From Tessaracoccus lacteus (GTDB taxonomy: Bacteria > Actinomycetota > Actinomycetes > Propionibacteriales > Propionibacteriaceae), in assembly GCF_029917005.1 (NCBI RefSeq), contig NZ_CP123967.1, forward strand, positions 2,108,001 through 2,172,000: a DNA stretch of 64,000 nucleotides, written 5' to 3'. The translations under genes and the position numbers were made by a program. Of this stretch, positions 1 through 8,083 are shown in pieces. The notes below the pieces were generated by a model that was given only the letters and a program-made list of their open reading frames with translations, had not been told where the DNA came from and ran no database searches. Numbering within the stretch: the first letter of the stretch is position 1; each line of letters starts with the position of its first letter.

Positions 1-4
1 CACC

Positions 5-586
5 ATGACCGCCACGGACATCCGCAACGAGACCAGCGTTCCCGTCAGCAGCCCCCTCGCCCACCGATGGAGCCCTCGCTCCCTCGACGGCGCCCACGTC
101 CTGAGCGCCGACGACCTCACCGCGCTGGGCGAGGCGGCACGATGGGCGCCGTCCGCCATGAACCTGCAGCCGACGCGCTTCATCGTCGCCCGCCGCGGCA
201 CCGACACGTTCGCCAAGATCGCCGAGAGCCTCGCCGGTTTCAACCAGGTGTGGGCGCCGCGCGCGTCCGCCCTCGTCGTGGCACTGGCGGAGACCGAGCG
301 CGACGGCCGCCCCGTCCGCTGGGCCGAGTACGACCTTGGCCAGGCGGTCGCCCACCTGACCATCGAGGCCGCCGACCGCGGGCTCGTCACCCACCAGATG
401 GGCGGCTTCGACGTGGACCAGCTGCGCTCGGTCTTCCGCATCGACAAGGCCCTGACCCCCGTCACCGTGATCGCCGTCGGCCAGTACGACCCGACCGCCG
501 ACATCGACGAGGCCGTCCGCGAGCGGGACCTCGAGCCCCGCACGCGGCGCGAACTGGACGACCTCACCCTCATCCTCGACATCTGA
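5..586 (+). CDS. Nitroreductase family protein
   Basis: 193 aa, a normal length for a single-domain FMN-dependent nitroreductase, which reduces nitro, quinone or enone substrates with NAD(P)H in the cytoplasm. The N-terminal HRWSPRSLDG stretch (about residues 20-29) is the usual family opening and contains the FMN phosphate-binding Arg/Ser region. APSAMNLQPTRFIV (about 49-62) is the second flavin-contacting block, and GGFD near residue 133 fits the C-terminal flavin loop. The start is the first ATG, four bases into the window, so the upstream region cannot be judged. A hairpin terminator follows, so it is transcribed separately from the ABC operon downstream. The substrate cannot be predicted. 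Confidence 0.88.
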   Translation: MTATDIRNETSVPVSSPLAHRWSPRSLDGAHVLSADDLTALGEAARWAPSAMNLQPTRFIVARRGTDTFAKIAESLAGFNQVWAPRASALVVALAETERDGRPVRWAEYDLGQAVAHLTIEAADRGLVTHQMGGFDVDQLRSVFRIDKALTPVTVIAVGQYDPTADIDEAVRERDLEPRTRRELDDLTLILDI

Positions 587-599
587 CGCCTGTCGTCCT

Positions 600-630
600 G
601 AAGGCCCGGAGCTCCCAGCTCCGGGCCTTC
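600..630 (+). terminator. Rho-independent-like hairpin after the nitroreductase gene
   Basis: A perfect 14-bp stem (600-613 with 617-630, core CCCGGAGCT/AGCTCCGGG) closes a 3-nt loop 14 bases after the stop codon. There is no T-tract, which is common for actinobacterial terminators. It separates the nitroreductase from the LacI-regulated promoter. Confidence 0.75.
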
Positions 631-674
631 GTCATGCCCCGACGCTGAAGGATTGTCTCGACTTCATAACGCGT

Positions 675-686
675 GAGAGCGCTCTC
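675..686 (+). promoter_or_regulatory. LacI-family operator O1
   Basis: Perfect 12-bp palindrome GAGAGCGCTCTC with the central CG typical of LacI/GalR operators. It abuts the -35 box of the ABC transporter promoter. An identical copy lies 90 bp downstream. The likely ligand is the LacI protein encoded at 4045. Confidence 0.85.
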
Positions 687-716
687 TTGACATGGGTCGC
701 CGATCGACTCTACGTT
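687..716 (+). promoter_or_regulatory. Sigma-70 type promoter of the sugar ABC operon
   Basis: TTGACA at 687-692 and TACGTT at 711-716 are separated by 18 bp. This is the only consensus -35 I noticed in the window. It is bracketed by the two operators, so repressor on either or both sites would block transcription. Confidence 0.75.
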
Positions 717-764
717 CATCACAACCCGGGGAATCGCAACGAAGCCTCCGGAACCGCCGGCAGA

Positions 765-776
765 GAGAGCGCTCTC
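765..776 (+). promoter_or_regulatory. LacI-family operator O2
   Basis: Second perfect copy of GAGAGCGCTCTC, downstream of the -10 box and 27 bp before the GTG start of the binding protein. The centre-to-centre distance to O1 is 90 bp. Occupancy here would act as a roadblock or allow looping with O1. Confidence 0.85.
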
Positions 777-803
777 AACGTCGGCCAACACAAGGGAGTG
801 AAC

Positions 804-2153
804 GTGTCCAACCACCGCTCACGGCTCCTGGCAGGTCTCGCCAGCGCCGTCTCAATCACACTGCTGGCGACGGCGTGCTCCGGCACGACCACCGACGGCA
901 GCACGAGTGCCGCCACCGGGTCGGCATCCGCCGAGTCCACCGAGCCCATCGAGCTGACCGTCACGACGTTCGGCACCATGGGGCTCGACGACCTCTACGC
1001 GAAGTACGAGGCCGACCACCCGAACATCACCATCAAGGCCAACAACATCGACACCGGCGGCAACGCGCTGACCGACTGGCAGACCAAGCAGGCCGCCGGT
1101 TCCGGGCTCCCCGATGTGCAGGCGGTCGAGGAGGGCTGGCTGAGCAAGGTCATGCAGGTCTCCGACTCGTTCACCGACCTGCGCGACTACGGCGCCGACG
1201 ACATCAAGGGCAACTGGGTCGACTGGAAGATCGCCCAGGCCACCGACAGCAACGGCCGCATCATCGGCTACGGCACCGACATCGGCCCCCAGGGCGTCTG
1301 CTACAACTCGAAGCTGCTCGAGGAGGCCGGCATGGCCTCCGACCGCGACGGCTTCGCCGAGCTGCTCGGCGGCGACAACGCATCCTGGGAGACGTTCTTC
1401 GAGGTCGGTCGCCAGTACCACGAGAAGACCGGCAAGGCGTGGTACGACCAGTCCGGCTTCGTGTGGAACTCCATGGTCAACCAGCTCGACGAGGGCTACT
1501 ACAAGGCTGACGGGACGCTCAACGTCAAGGACAATGAGGAGCTCAAGTCCCGCTGGCTGATGCTGGCCGACGCTGCAGCCGACGGCCTGTCCAGCGCCCA
1601 GACCCAGTGGGACTGGGGCGGCGGCAAGGCCTTCGTCGACGGCTCGTTCGCGACGTTCGTGTGCCCCGGCTGGATGCTGGGCGTCGTCAAGGGCCAGGTC
1701 GAGGCGGGCGGCGGCGACGCCGACTCCGGCTGGGACTTCGCCGATGTCTTCCCGGGTGGCGCGTCCAACTGGGGCGGCTCGTTCCTGACGGTCCCCACGA
1801 CCTCTGAGCACCCGAAGGAGGCCGCCGAGCTGGCGGCGTGGCTGACCGACGCGCAGCAGCAGGTCTCGGCCTTCCAGGCGGCCGGTGCGTTCCCCAGCAA
1901 CCTCGAGGCGCAGAAGGACCCCGGCGTGACGGGCTCCTCCGAGCTGACGGAGTTCTTCAACGACGCGCCGATCGGCGAGATCCTGGCCAAGCGCGCCGAG
2001 GGCGTCAAGGCCCAGTACAAGGGCCCCGATGACTCGGTCATCCAGGAGCAGGTCTTCGGCCCCAGCGTCCAGGAGATCGACTCGGGCAAGGCTGACGGCC
2101 CCACCTCGTGGGACAACGCCCTGAAGCTGCTCGACACCGTCGTCGCCAGCTGA
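804..2153 (+). CDS. Sugar ABC transporter substrate-binding lipoprotein
   Basis: 449 aa, extracellular solute-binding protein family 1. It captures an oligosaccharide outside the membrane and hands it to the two permeases that follow. The GTG at 804 was chosen because it is preceded by AAGGGAG and opens directly into a lipoprotein signal peptide: a short basic N-terminus, a hydrophobic core, then lipobox LATAC with the lipidated Cys at 25, followed by a Ser/Thr-rich linker. A GTG at 798 is an alternative. The mature part shows family features such as DVQAVEEGWL and FVCPGWMLGVV. It heads the operon behind the LacI operators. The substrate is unknown; the twin-permease arrangement fits di- or oligosaccharides. 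Confidence 0.92.
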   Translation: MSNHRSRLLAGLASAVSITLLATACSGTTTDGSTSAATGSASAESTEPIELTVTTFGTMGLDDLYAKYEADHPNITIKANNIDTGGNALTDWQTKQAAGSGLPDVQAVEEGWLSKVMQVSDSFTDLRDYGADDIKGNWVDWKIAQATDSNGRIIGYGTDIGPQGVCYNSKLLEEAGMASDRDGFAELLGGDNASWETFFEVGRQYHEKTGKAWYDQSGFVWNSMVNQLDEGYYKADGTLNVKDNEELKSRWLMLADAAADGLSSAQTQWDWGGGKAFVDGSFATFVCPGWMLGVVKGQVEAGGGDADSGWDFADVFPGGASNWGGSFLTVPTTSEHPKEAAELAAWLTDAQQQVSAFQAAGAFPSNLEAQKDPGVTGSSELTEFFNDAPIGEILAKRAEGVKAQYKGPDDSVIQEQVFGPSVQEIDSGKADGPTSWDNALKLLDTVVAS

Positions 2154-2191
2154 CGCACTGACGCACACCACACCATAGAAGGGCGCGACGC

Positions 2192-3178
2192 ATGCACTCG
2201 ACCACGGCCAGACAGACCCGTCCGGGGCTGACCTTCCGCCAGCGGCTCAGCCGCTGGGACGTGAAGTACTCCCCCTACGCGTACGTCGCGCCCTTCTTCA
2301 TCCTGTTCGGGCTGATCGGCCTGTTCCCGTTGGTCTACACCTTCGTGGTGTCGCTCAACAACTGGAATCTGCTGACCGGTCCCGGCGACTGGGTCGGGCT
2401 CGCGAACTTCACGCGCGAACTCTCCGACCCGCTGTTCTGGAACTCCATCTTCAACACCTTCAGCATCTTCCTGCTGAGCTCGGTGCCCCAGATCATCACT
2501 GCCCTGGCGCTCGCGGCGATCCTCGACCAGAACCTCCGCGCAAAGACGTTCTGGCGGCTGTCGATCCTGATCCCCTACGTCGTCACGCCCGTGGCGGTGA
2601 CGCTGATCTTCTCCAACATCTTCGGCGAGAAGTACGGCCTGGTGAACAACATCCTGCAGTCCTTCGGCCTCGATCCGGTGATGTGGAAGACGGAGACCCT
2701 GCCGAGCCACCTGGCTATCGCCACGATGGTCAACTGGCGCTGGACCGGGTACAACGCGCTGATCCTGCTCGCCGCGATGCAGGCCGTGCCGCGCGACATC
2801 TACGAGTCCGCGGCGATCGACGGGGCCGGCGCCGTGCGCAGGTTCTTCTCCATCACGGTTCCCAGCATCCGCCCGACGATCATCTTCGTCATCATCACCG
2901 CCACCATCGGCGGCCTGCAGATCTTCACCGAGCCGAAGCTCTTCAACGCGACAAGCTCGGTGCCGGGCGGCCCGCAGCGGCAGTACCAGACGACGGTGCT
3001 CTACCTGTGGGACCTCGCCTTCAACCGACAGCAGTTCGGGCGGGCGGCCGCCGTCGCCTGGCTGTTGTTCCTCCTCATCGTGGCCATCGGCATCCTCAAC
3101 TTCATGCTGTCGCGCACCATCGCGAGCGCGGAGTCGCGGGCCGGCCGCACCCGCCGGTCCAGAAAGGCAGTCAAATGA
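2192..3178 (+). CDS. Sugar ABC transporter permease, MalF/UgpA type
   Basis: 328 aa integral membrane permease with six predicted helices, the first at about residues 31-53. The EAA cytoplasmic coupling loop that docks the ATPase lies at about 204-229 (YESAAIDGAGAV then ITVPSIRPT). It pairs with the next permease, whose ATG overlaps this stop as ATGA, so translation is coupled. A purine-rich AGAAGGGCG precedes the ATG. The C-terminus is short and basic. No ATPase gene follows, so the complex probably uses an ATP-binding subunit encoded elsewhere. Confidence 0.93.
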   Translation: MHSTTARQTRPGLTFRQRLSRWDVKYSPYAYVAPFFILFGLIGLFPLVYTFVVSLNNWNLLTGPGDWVGLANFTRELSDPLFWNSIFNTFSIFLLSSVPQIITALALAAILDQNLRAKTFWRLSILIPYVVTPVAVTLIFSNIFGEKYGLVNNILQSFGLDPVMWKTETLPSHLAIATMVNWRWTGYNALILLAAMQAVPRDIYESAAIDGAGAVRRFFSITVPSIRPTIIFVIITATIGGLQIFTEPKLFNATSSVPGGPQRQYQTTVLYLWDLAFNRQQFGRAAAVAWLLFLLIVAIGILNFMLSRTIASAESRAGRTRRSRKAVK

Positions 3179-4026
3179 GCGCGACCCGCAAGCCGAACCG
3201 GGGCGTCGGTGATCTGTCCCGCCCCCGCTGGTTCGTCTACGCCCTGATCTCGGCCTTCTTCATCGGGGGCACGTACCCGCTGTACTGGTCCTTCGTGATC
3301 GGCTCCAGCGACAAGTCGGCCCTGACCAGCACCTGGCCGCCGCTGCTGCCGGGGGGCCAGTTCTGGGCCAACGCGCAGGAGGTCTTCGCCACCGTCGACT
3401 TCTGGAAGGCCCTGGCGAACTCGATCATCGTGTCGTCGGTCATCACACTCTCCGTCGTGATCTTCTCGACGCTCGCCGGCTACGCCTTCGCGAAGCTGCG
3501 GTTCCGCGGCCGCGACGGGCTCATGATCGCCGTGATCGCGACGATGGCGGTCCCGACCCAGCTCGGCATCATCCCGCTGTTCATGCTCATGAAGCAGTTC
3601 GGCTGGACGGGCACGCTGGGAGCTGTGATCGTCCCGACGCTCGTAACGGCGTTCGGCGTCTTCTTCATGCGGCAGTACCTGGTCGACGTCATCCCCGACG
3701 AGCTGATCGAGGCCGCCCGCGTCGACGGCGCCTCCATGGTCCGCACGTTCGTCAACGTCGGGCTCCCCGCGGCCCGGCCCGCGATGGCGATCCTCGCCCT
3801 GTTCACATTCATGACCGCCTGGACCGACTACCTATGGCCGCTGCTGGTCGTGCCGCAGAACCCGACGCTGCAGGTCGCGCTCAGCCAGCTGCAGTCCGCG
3901 CGCTACGTGGACTACTCCGTCGTCCTCAACGGCGCGGTCCTAGCCACGCTCCCCCTCCTCCTCCTGTTCGTCGTGGCGGGCAAGCATCTCGTGTCCGGCA
4001 TCATGGCGGGTGCCGTCAAGGGGTGA
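3175..4026 (+). CDS. Sugar ABC transporter permease, MalG/UgpE type
   Basis: 283 aa, the second transmembrane subunit of the importer. Six helices are visible, with the EAA loop at about residues 177-201 (ELIEAARVDGASM then VGLPAARP). The ATG at 3175 overlaps the preceding stop and has AAAGGCAG upstream. The reading frame is open much further upstream, but that part is the shadow of the first permease. It completes the binding protein-permease-permease unit; the LacI gene follows after 18 bp. Confidence 0.93.
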   Translation: MSATRKPNRGVGDLSRPRWFVYALISAFFIGGTYPLYWSFVIGSSDKSALTSTWPPLLPGGQFWANAQEVFATVDFWKALANSIIVSSVITLSVVIFSTLAGYAFAKLRFRGRDGLMIAVIATMAVPTQLGIIPLFMLMKQFGWTGTLGAVIVPTLVTAFGVFFMRQYLVDVIPDELIEAARVDGASMVRTFVNVGLPAARPAMAILALFTFMTAWTDYLWPLLVVPQNPTLQVALSQLQSARYVDYSVVLNGAVLATLPLLLLFVVAGKHLVSGIMAGAVKG

Positions 4027-4044
4027 GATGACTATGCTCCTGGC

Positions 4045-5067
4045 ATGGCTGACAAGGCAGAGGCGGTGAGGCGCGGCATCCCGACTCTCGAGGAGGTGGC
4101 GGCACGCGCCGGTGTCTCACGCGCGACGGTGTCGCGCGTGGTCAACGGCCACCCCACCGTGCGGCCCGAAGCCGTCGAGAGCGTCAACCGGGCAATCGAC
4201 GAACTGGGCTACGTCCCGAACCGCGCCGCGCGCTCCCTGGCGAGCAACCGGACGCAGGCCATCGCCCTGGTCGTCCCCGAGACCGCGGCCCGCATCTTCG
4301 CCGACCCCTTCTTCGCGTCGGTGGTCCAGGGCGTCGCGACCACGCTCAACGACTCGGACTACACGCTGACGATGCTGATCGGCTCCGAGAGCAACGCGGC
4401 GAAGACCCGGCGCTACCTGCTCGGCGGCAACGTCGACGGGGCCATCGTCATCTCGCACCACACGGGTGACCACTCCTACAAGGACCTCGGCCAGGTGCTG
4501 CCCGTCGTGTTCGGCGGCCGCCCACTGGGCGACTCCCCCGGCGCGGTGGTGGTCGACGTCGACAACGTCGACGGGGCGTCCAAGGCGGTCACGCACCTGA
4601 TCGGGCGCGGCTGCCGCCACATCGCCGCCATCTCGGGCCCCCAGGACATGCGCCCAGGCGTCGACCGGAGACTCGGCTGGCAGGAGGCACTCCTGATGGC
4701 CGGCCTGACGCCGGGGCCCGAGGTCGTCGGTGACTTCTCCACCGAGTCCGGCCTGGCCGCGGCACGCAGGCTGCTCGAACTCGACCCGACGGTCGATGGG
4801 CTGTTCGCGGCCAACGACCAGATGGCCATGGGCGCGCTGCAGGCGCTGCGCGAGGCGGGGCTGCACGTGCCCGACGACGTCGCGGTGGTCGGGTACGACG
4901 ACTCCTTCTTCAGCAGCACAATCGAGCCGCCCCTGACCACCATGCGGCAGCCGATGATCGCGATGGGCTCTGAGCTGGCGACCACCCTGGTCGCGCTGAT
5001 CGAGGGCCGCCCCGTCGACCCGGTGACGCTGCTGCGCGCCAAGCTGGTGGTGCGCGCCTCCGCCTGA
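4045..5067 (+). CDS. LacI-family transcriptional regulator of the adjacent ABC operon
   Basis: 340 aa. An N-terminal helix-turn-helix (about 13-34, EVAARAGVSRATVSRVVNG) and hinge helix (YVPNRAARSL, about 57-66) precede a periplasmic-binding-protein-like sugar-sensing domain with VVGYDDSFFSS near residue 290. It most likely represses the transporter from the two palindromes at 675 and 765, and an imported sugar would release it. A TATGCT -10 box at 4033-4038 lies 6 nt before the ATG, so besides read-through it may have its own leaderless transcript. The gene ends 4 bp from the convergent dinB stop. Confidence 0.92.
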   Translation: MADKAEAVRRGIPTLEEVAARAGVSRATVSRVVNGHPTVRPEAVESVNRAIDELGYVPNRAARSLASNRTQAIALVVPETAARIFADPFFASVVQGVATTLNDSDYTLTMLIGSESNAAKTRRYLLGGNVDGAIVISHHTGDHSYKDLGQVLPVVFGGRPLGDSPGAVVVDVDNVDGASKAVTHLIGRGCRHIAAISGPQDMRPGVDRRLGWQEALLMAGLTPGPEVVGDFSTESGLAAARRLLELDPTVDGLFAANDQMAMGALQALREAGLHVPDDVAVVGYDDSFFSSTIEPPLTTMRQPMIAMGSELATTLVALIEGRPVDPVTLLRAKLVVRASA

Positions 5068-5071
5068 GCGG

Positions 5072-6445
5072 CTACTCGTCCTCGTCCGCGGCGACCGCTC
5101 GGGCCAGCGGGTCGATGCCCGCCGGATGCAGCGCCGGATCGGACTCGACGAAGGTCCGCACAGGGCCGGGCCCGGTGCGCCTTGTCTCGAAGCGGACCGT
5201 GACCCGCCCCAGCCCGGAGCCCCACACCCAGCCCCGACCCAGCTCGTCGTGCACGACGTCGGCCCCCGGATGGTAGCGCACGCTGCCGCGCACACCGCTC
5301 AGGCCGACGTCGGAGGCCTCCGACACGACGCTCGGGGTCGGCTCCTCGTCGCCGAACAGCCGCTCCTGGGCCGCGAGCGCGAAGCCGCTGACGCCCAGCC
5401 CGAGCAAACGCACCCCGGCCCTGACGTCGACCTCCCCCAGGGAGGCCAGCCCCGCGGCCGTGATCTCGTCGACCTGATCGGTCGCCCCGCCGAGGCTGCG
5501 GGCGATCGTCCGGGTGCTGAAGTCGGCGAATCGCACCTTCAACGTCACCGTCCGCGCGAAGAAGCCGGCCTTGTTGAGCCGGGCGACGACCGAGGCCGCG
5601 TCGCGCACGAGGATCGCCTCCAGCTGGGCCCGGTCCGTCAGGTCGACGGCGAACGTGTCCTCCGTCGAGATGGACTTCGGGTCCCTGACCGGCTCGACGC
5701 GCCGCGCGTCGCGCCCCCAGGCCAGCTCCGAGAGCCCGGCCCCCGCGGAGGCGCCCAGCTCGCGGATGAGCTCCGCCGGGTCCGCATCCCGCAGATCCGC
5801 GACTGTGTGGCAGCCGATCGCGACCAGCCGCTGCTCGGTGGCCGGCCCGACCCCGGGGATGGCGCGCACCGGCAGCGGCGCAAGGAAATCGAACTCCTCG
5901 GCCGGGTCGAGGATGCGGATCCCGTCGGGTTTACCAGCCTCGCTGGCCAGCTTGGCGAGGAACTTGGCGCTGCCGACCCCCACGGACGCAGTCAGCCCCT
6001 CCGTCCGCTCCGTCAGCTCGGCCCGCAGCCACTCGACCCGCTCGACCAGCTCGTCGTCCGGCCACCCGGACGGCTCGAGGTCCATGAAGGCCTCGTCGAG
6101 GCTCAGCGGCTCGACCAGCGGCGAGACCTCGCGCAGGAGTCCCATCACGATGCGCGACGACTCGCGGTAGGCATCGAACCGGCCGCCGAGGAACGCGGCG
6201 CGCGGCGCGCGGCGCCTTGCCTCCGCGCCCGACATCGCCGAGCGGACGCCGAAGGCGCGGGCCTCGTAGGAGGCGGTGGCGACGACGCCTCGGGGTCCGG
6301 TTCCCCCGACGACGACGGCCCTGCCGCGCAACGAGGGCTTGTCGCGCTGCTCGACGACGGCCCTGCCGCGCAACGAGGGCTTGTCGCGCTGCTCGACGGC
6401 GGCGAAGAACGCGTCGAGGTCGAGGTGCAGGATCCGGCGAGGCAT
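5072..6445 (-). CDS. dinB: DNA polymerase IV (Y-family translesion polymerase) with an internal duplication
   Basis: 457 aa. Y-family polymerase for error-prone bypass of damaged template bases. The catalytic acidic residues are present: D9 and D11 in HLDLDAFFA, and D117/E118 in SLDEAF. F14 is the steric-gate position. The little-finger domain is followed by a beta-clamp-binding motif, AAQERLFG, and then a C-terminal extension of about 85 aa. The oddity is an exact repeat of 14 residues, VEQRDKPSLRGRAV, at 17-30 and again at 31-44, where family members have one copy. The duplication is in frame, so the protein may be made, but the extra segment falls between the metal-binding strand and the next strand of the palm. 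A TAGTGT -10 box sits 9 nt before the ATG and uses the stop codon of the glycerate kinase gene. Confidence 0.93.
   Translation of the reverse strand: MPRRILHLDLDAFFAAVEQRDKPSLRGRAVVEQRDKPSLRGRAVVVGGTGPRGVVATASYEARAFGVRSAMSGAEARRRAPRAAFLGGRFDAYRESSRIVMGLLREVSPLVEPLSLDEAFMDLEPSGWPDDELVERVEWLRAELTERTEGLTASVGVGSAKFLAKLASEAGKPDGIRILDPAEEFDFLAPLPVRAIPGVGPATEQRLVAIGCHTVADLRDADPAELIRELGASAGAGLSELAWGRDARRVEPVRDPKSISTEDTFAVDLTDRAQLEAILVRDAASVVARLNKAGFFARTVTLKVRFADFSTRTIARSLGGATDQVDEITAAGLASLGEVDVRAGVRLLGLGVSGFALAAQERLFGDEEPTPSVVSEASDVGLSGVRGSVRYHPGADVVHDELGRGWVWGSGLGRVTVRFETRRTGPGPVRTFVESDPALHPAGIDPLARAVAADEDE
6310..6398 (-). repeat. 42-bp perfect tandem duplication inside dinB
   Basis: Period 42 bp. 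Positions 6310-6356 match 6352-6398 base for base, so there are about 2.1 copies. The unit encodes 14 residues and keeps the frame. Complete identity at third codon positions shows the event is recent, or is kept uniform by slippage, or is an assembly artefact. Confidence 0.95.
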
Positions 6446-6457
6446 GGCACAGCCACA

Positions 6458-7591
6458 CTACCCAGCCGCTGCCTCCCTGCCCGCCGGGCCCGGCTGCTGG
6501 CCACCCGCGTCGTGGGCGAGCCGCTGCCCCGCGGCGCGGAGCCAGCGCGCGGCGTCGGACATGGCCGCGGCCGCAGACCCGGCGAGGCTGGTCAGGGACA
6601 GGACCGTCGCGAAGGCCGAGGCGTCGGCGTCCTTGGCGACAGCGCCCGCGACCAGCGCGGCCGGGACCCCGGCGCTTGCGGCCAGGTCCGCGACGCTGGC
6701 CGGTACCTTCCCATGCGCGCTGGAGACGTCGAACTTCCCCTCGCCCGTGACGACCAGGTCCGCACCGTCGAGGGCGTCCGGCAGCCCGACGATGCGCGCG
6801 ACCTCCGTCGCCCCGGTTCCCAGCTCGGCACCCCAGAACTGCAGCGCGTAGCCGGTGCCGCCCGCGGCACCGGCGCCCGGCCGGTCCGGGTCGGCCCCCA
6901 GGAGTGCGGCGAAGCGGGCCAGCATCAGATCCGCCAGCTCGACGCCCCGTTCATCGAGGCCCTTCTGCGGGCCGAAGACGTGGGCCGCGCCGCGCGGCCC
7001 GAGCAGCGGGTTGTCGACGTCGCTCAGCACGAGGACGCCGCGCGGCGGCAGCGGGATCAGCCCGTTGAGATCGACCGAGGCCAGGTCCGCCAGGCCGCGG
7101 AGTCCGAGCGCGACATCACCCCCGTCGGCGTCCAGGAAGCGGGCCCCCAGCGCGCGCAGCATGCCGGTCCCGGCGTCGGTGGACGCGCTGGACCCGATGC
7201 CGAGCAGGATGCGGGTCGCGCCGTCCGCGATCGCCGCGGCGATCGCCTGGCCGAAGCCGAGCGTGTGGGCGTCGAACGGCAGCCGACACTCCCCCAGCAG
7301 CTCGATGCCCGACGCCGAGGCCAGCTCGATGAAGGCCGTCCGGCCGGGCAGCATCAGCCACGGCGCGGGGTGGCTCGCACCGTCGGGCCCAACCACGTCG
7401 GTCGCGCGCTGCTGCGTGCCCTGGATCGCCGCGCTGAAGGCGGCCCGGGTACCCTCGCCGCCGTCGGCCATGGGCCGCAGCACCGCGTCGTCGTCGGGGC
7501 GGACGGAAGTCCACCCAGCCGCCAGCGCCTCGGCGGCCTCCCGTGCGGGGATGCTGCCCTTGAAGCTGTCGGGGGCGAAGACGACGCGCAT
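6458..7591 (-). CDS. Glycerate kinase
   Basis: 377 aa, GarK/GlxK family. It phosphorylates D-glycerate to 2- or 3-phosphoglycerate. The N-terminal MRVVFAPDSFKGS is the family signature, with ADGGEGT at about 42-48. GIGSSASTDAGTGML and VVTGEGKFD supply the substrate- and nucleotide-binding glycines and acidic residues. It follows folA with one base between stop and start codons, so it is the distal gene of the rdgB-thyA-folA operon. The link to folate genes is positional only. Confidence 0.92.
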   Translation of the reverse strand: MRVVFAPDSFKGSIPAREAAEALAAGWTSVRPDDDAVLRPMADGGEGTRAAFSAAIQGTQQRATDVVGPDGASHPAPWLMLPGRTAFIELASASGIELLGECRLPFDAHTLGFGQAIAAAIADGATRILLGIGSSASTDAGTGMLRALGARFLDADGGDVALGLRGLADLASVDLNGLIPLPPRGVLVLSDVDNPLLGPRGAAHVFGPQKGLDERGVELADLMLARFAALLGADPDRPGAGAAGGTGYALQFWGAELGTGATEVARIVGLPDALDGADLVVTGEGKFDVSSAHGKVPASVADLAASAGVPAALVAGAVAKDADASAFATVLSLTSLAGSAAAAMSDAARWLRAAGQRLAHDAGGQQPGPAGREAAAG

Positions 7592-7592
7592 G

Positions 7593-8069
7593 TCAGGACG
7601 GGGTCGGCAGGTACGAGACGAAGTCGAACCCGGTGCGCGGCTCCCGCGAGACCTCGGTCCAGTCCCGGGCCGTGACCTTCGGGAACAGAGCGGATCCCTC
7701 GGGGCTCTGGTGCACGACCGTGATGTCGAGCTCCGTCAGGTAGGGCCAGGCCGCCTCGTAGATCTGGGAGCCGCCGCCGATGTAGCAGACCTTCTCCGGC
7801 GTCCGGGCGGCCAGGTCGAGGGCCTCGGTGATCGAATGCGCGACCTCGACTCCGTCGTCGGTCCATTCGGGGTCCCTGGTCACGACGATGATCCGTCGGC
7901 CCGGCAGTGTGTGGCCGATCTGCTCGTGCGTGCGGCGACCGAAGATCAGCGTGTTGCCGGTGGTGACGGCTTTGAAGCGGCGGAAGTCCTCGGGGATGTG
8001 CCAGAGCATGTCCTCCCCCGAGCCGATGACTCCGTTGTCGGCGACGGCGGCAATGGCGACGATGCGCAC
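7593..8069 (-). CDS. folA: Dihydrofolate reductase
   Basis: 158 aa. NADPH-dependent reduction of dihydrofolate, which regenerates the cofactor used by the adjacent thymidylate synthase. The GTG at 8069 was chosen because it has an AAGGAG ribosome site 7 nt upstream and gives the canonical start RIVAIAAVADNGVIGSGEDMLW. The substrate acidic residue is in WHIPEDF, and the NADPH sites are FGRRTHEQIG and YIGGGSQIY. The frame is open upstream, but that is the shadow of thyA. The gap to thyA is 14 bp. Confidence 0.95.
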   Translation of the reverse strand: MRIVAIAAVADNGVIGSGEDMLWHIPEDFRRFKAVTTGNTLIFGRRTHEQIGHTLPGRRIIVVTRDPEWTDDGVEVAHSITEALDLAARTPEKVCYIGGGSQIYEAAWPYLTELDITVVHQSPEGSALFPKVTARDWTEVSREPRTGFDFVSYLPTPS

Positions 8070-8083
8070 TGCGGTTCTCCTTG

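Noticed and set aside
5126-7675. An 849-codon plus-strand open frame antisense to dinB and glycerate kinase
   Set aside because: Low-complexity Arg/Pro/Gly composition with no domain; the minus-strand genes have intact catalytic motifs.
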